Assembly (NCBI GenBank): GCA_005765155.1
Contig: VCCP01000005.1
Location: 2,294,001 to 2,358,000 of the forward strand
Length of the DNA stretch: 64,000 bases
Direction: 5' to 3'
Source of the DNA: Zelopaecilomyces penicillatus
Lineage: Eukaryota; Ascomycota; Sordariomycetes; Hypocreales; Pseudodiploosporaceae
Below the pieces are notes generated by a model, which saw only the letters and a program-made list of their open reading frames with translations, did not search any database and was not told where the DNA came from. Below are positions 62,005-64,000 of this stretch, piece after piece. A program made the translations under genes and the position numbers. Position 1 is the stretch's first letter, and every line of letters begins with the position of its first letter.

Positions 62005-64000
62005 TAGTAGCTAGCCGCCAGCTTATAAGCTATAAGCCTGAATTGATCTCAGAAACCTAAGCAATAACTAGCAATACTATAGCTTTATCAGGGACCATAG
62101 AATAATCTTTAAATTAATAGGAGCAGCCTTTAGCCTAGCTTCTTACTTAATATCAAGCCAGATTTGGGTATCCTATGATTACCCCTCCAGCTAATACACT
62201 GCTAGTAAGTAGCAAGACTCTTTCTGAAATAGAGCTGGATTAGTTGATTTAGATGATTAAAAGATAATTGAGAGAAAAAAGAAAGGCAGAATACTTATCC
62301 TTACTTTAAAAAGGCGATTTAAATATAGTTTTGGATCTCTTGGGGCTAGAAGATCCAGTTACCCTGACTTAACTATCTGATATATTAAGCTGTAAAGGAG
62401 TAGGAGAGTCAAAGTGATATTATGGAACCATTTGGTCCCGAGCCCTTCTAATACCTAAGTATCAAGGGAAGTCTTAGACCGAATTGCAAACATTCCTAAC
62501 TTAACTTAATATACAGTTCATAGTAATCTTTATAGAATTCCTAAAGGATATACAAAAGATGCTTTTTAGTATTATCTATTTCCAAGGTAATATATCTAAT
62601 CAATGGATCAGCTATCTCTATACTAATCACCCAGGAGGTATTAGAGATATCATTTAGGCTGTGCTAGTGTATTGGCTATTGAACAACCAAGGTGATGGTT
62701 TAATGCATTGCTATAAAGCTATTAGGAAGCTAGACTGGCTTTGGTAAACCATAAATCAGATCTTCTAATAGTTTATCCATATATATAAGTGCCTTATTAA
62801 TAAGCTGCTAGAGCTATTATCCCTAAGCTATTATATAGCTTATATAGTGCAGAGACTATTAGGGCCTCTTTAGGCTAAAGTTATAAATAATGGCTTACCT
62901 ACTACTTAAGAGCAGCTACTTTAAGCAGGTATATAGGGAGAGTCTATATTAGCCTAATAAAGATAAAATAATTAGAATATTTATAAAGCCCCTTTATAAT
63001 AGAAGGGTAATAACCAGAATAACTTAATCTCTTTTTAAGATAAAGCTAATAATAATATAATCCCTTTATTGAATTAGGGAGATTGCTTATTGAATGATAG
63101 TTCTATCCCTTGGTATATAAAGTATTATAAATATAATGGTATATATTATAAGATAGTATACTAAGCCCTTAACTATATAATATATAAGAGTATTTATTAT
63201 ATCATTAAAAATCATAAAGTAGCTTAATAGTAGTGAGTAAACCTTAATACCTTAGTTAGTAGTTCTAATATTGATCCAATTGTTTATTATACCTAGGATA
63301 ATGCTGACCATTTTATATCCCTAATGATAAGAAAAGCAAGGATATAGAGTGGTTATAGCTAGGTAGTAGCTATACTATTATTTGATCCAGGGTTAAAAGT
63401 TTATCTTATTAATCCGAAATTGTTAATAGACTTTGATTATCTAAAAGAAAGCCTTTTATTAAAGATAGTATATAAGGATATTAACTTTCCTATATATAGG
63501 AGAATTATAAAGTTAATAGAACTTTATAATAATTAGGGAATAGTAAAGAGGTATCTTATGGATTATATTATAATAGATATTAAAGAAGATTTTATCTTGA
63601 GATTGCCTTTCTTCTATATTATAAACCTAAGAATTATATAATTAAAGGATTATTAGAACTATCCCTTAATAGAATAGAGTATTAAATTTATTACTAGTAT
63701 AAAGTAAGTTTAGTGGGTTATAAGGGTAATGAAAACTATAATGGTTATCTTAGGTATAAGACCTATTAATAATAGTAAGCTATAATCAGGAGAAGAAGAA
63801 GAATTTATAAAGACTCTGCTATTTAAATATATATAATTTATAGAGGTATTTAGTAAGGAAGCAGTTATTAAGCTATCGCTGCTTAAAGGATAAACTTATT
63901 CAATAGAATTGATTGATAGGAAGGTATTACTATAGGGCCCTATCTACTCTCTAGTAGAAAAAGAGCTGGAAGTGCTCTAGGAATACCTTTATATAGCTTT
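62005..64000 (+). mobile_element. Third Ty3/Gypsy element, gag to pre-RT, cut by the window end
   Basis: Gag-like text is readable at about 62280-63240 (for example MLFSIIYFQGNIS..WI, a pattern typical of retrotransposon gag). Aspartic-protease-like text follows at about 63380-63640 (INPKLLIDFDYL, PIYRRI, DIKEDFILRLPFF). The start of the RT region is at about 63835-64000 (FSKEAVIKLSLL, then GPIYSLVEKELEVL). Single frames run 30-60 codons between stops, far longer than in the older elements. It is the least mutated element in the window but still carries many stops. Confidence 0.75.

Overview
The window looks like nuclear DNA of a filamentous ascomycete (Pezizomycotina). The genes carry short 52-99 bp spliceosomal introns with GT/AG borders and CTAAC-like branch points. 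They encode fungal-type FIG4, TTI2, the Dam1 subunit of the DASH complex, a Bud20-type zinc finger protein and mitochondrial aconitase. The Dam1 and aconitase sequences feel most like Eurotiomycetes, but that is an impression only. Most of the window is extremely AT-rich DNA in which CpA, TpG and CpG have almost disappeared while CpT and ApG survive. This is the mark of very strong repeat-induced point mutation (RIP).

Layout: 1-7880 AT block; 7987-13090 gene island 1 (FIG4 on +, TTI2 on -, convergent, 3' coding ends overlapping by 23 bp); 13141-22285 AT block with one clean solo LTR; 22371-23960 gene island 2 (dam1 on +, bud20-like on -, convergent); 23960-30120 AT block with a degenerate minisatellite and a long TTA microsatellite; 30180-34080 gene island 3 (mitochondrial aconitase on +, plus an unrecognised possible exon downstream); 34090-56394 AT block; 56395-64000 less eroded Ty3/Gypsy retroelements running off the right edge.

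The 34.4-50.1 kb interval can be resolved despite the mutation. A solo LTR (ends at 34445 and 50122, flanked by TAAAG) is split by a Ty3/Gypsy chromovirus-like element (34523-49735, TAAAG duplication, 458-bp LTRs). That element is split by a second, oppositely oriented copy of the same family (36696-44365, AAGAG duplication, 457-bp LTRs). All LTR ends now read TA...TA, as expected if TG...CA was hit by C:G to T:A change. At 56.4-61.7 kb a second Gypsy element is interrupted by another solo LTR (60786-61260, ACTAA duplication), and a third Gypsy element starts at about 61722.

The genes are housekeeping functions: FIG4 in vacuolar PI(3,5)P2 turnover, TTI2 in the TTT chaperone complex for PIKK kinases, Dam1 at the kinetochore, Bud20 in 60S ribosome export, and aconitase in the TCA cycle. 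They do not form a pathway together. The point of interest is how compact islands persist beside strongly RIP-mutated repeats, and one possible case of damage to a gene edge (the 5' end of TTI2). I found no CRISPR array, rRNA, recognisable tRNA or secondary-metabolite cluster.
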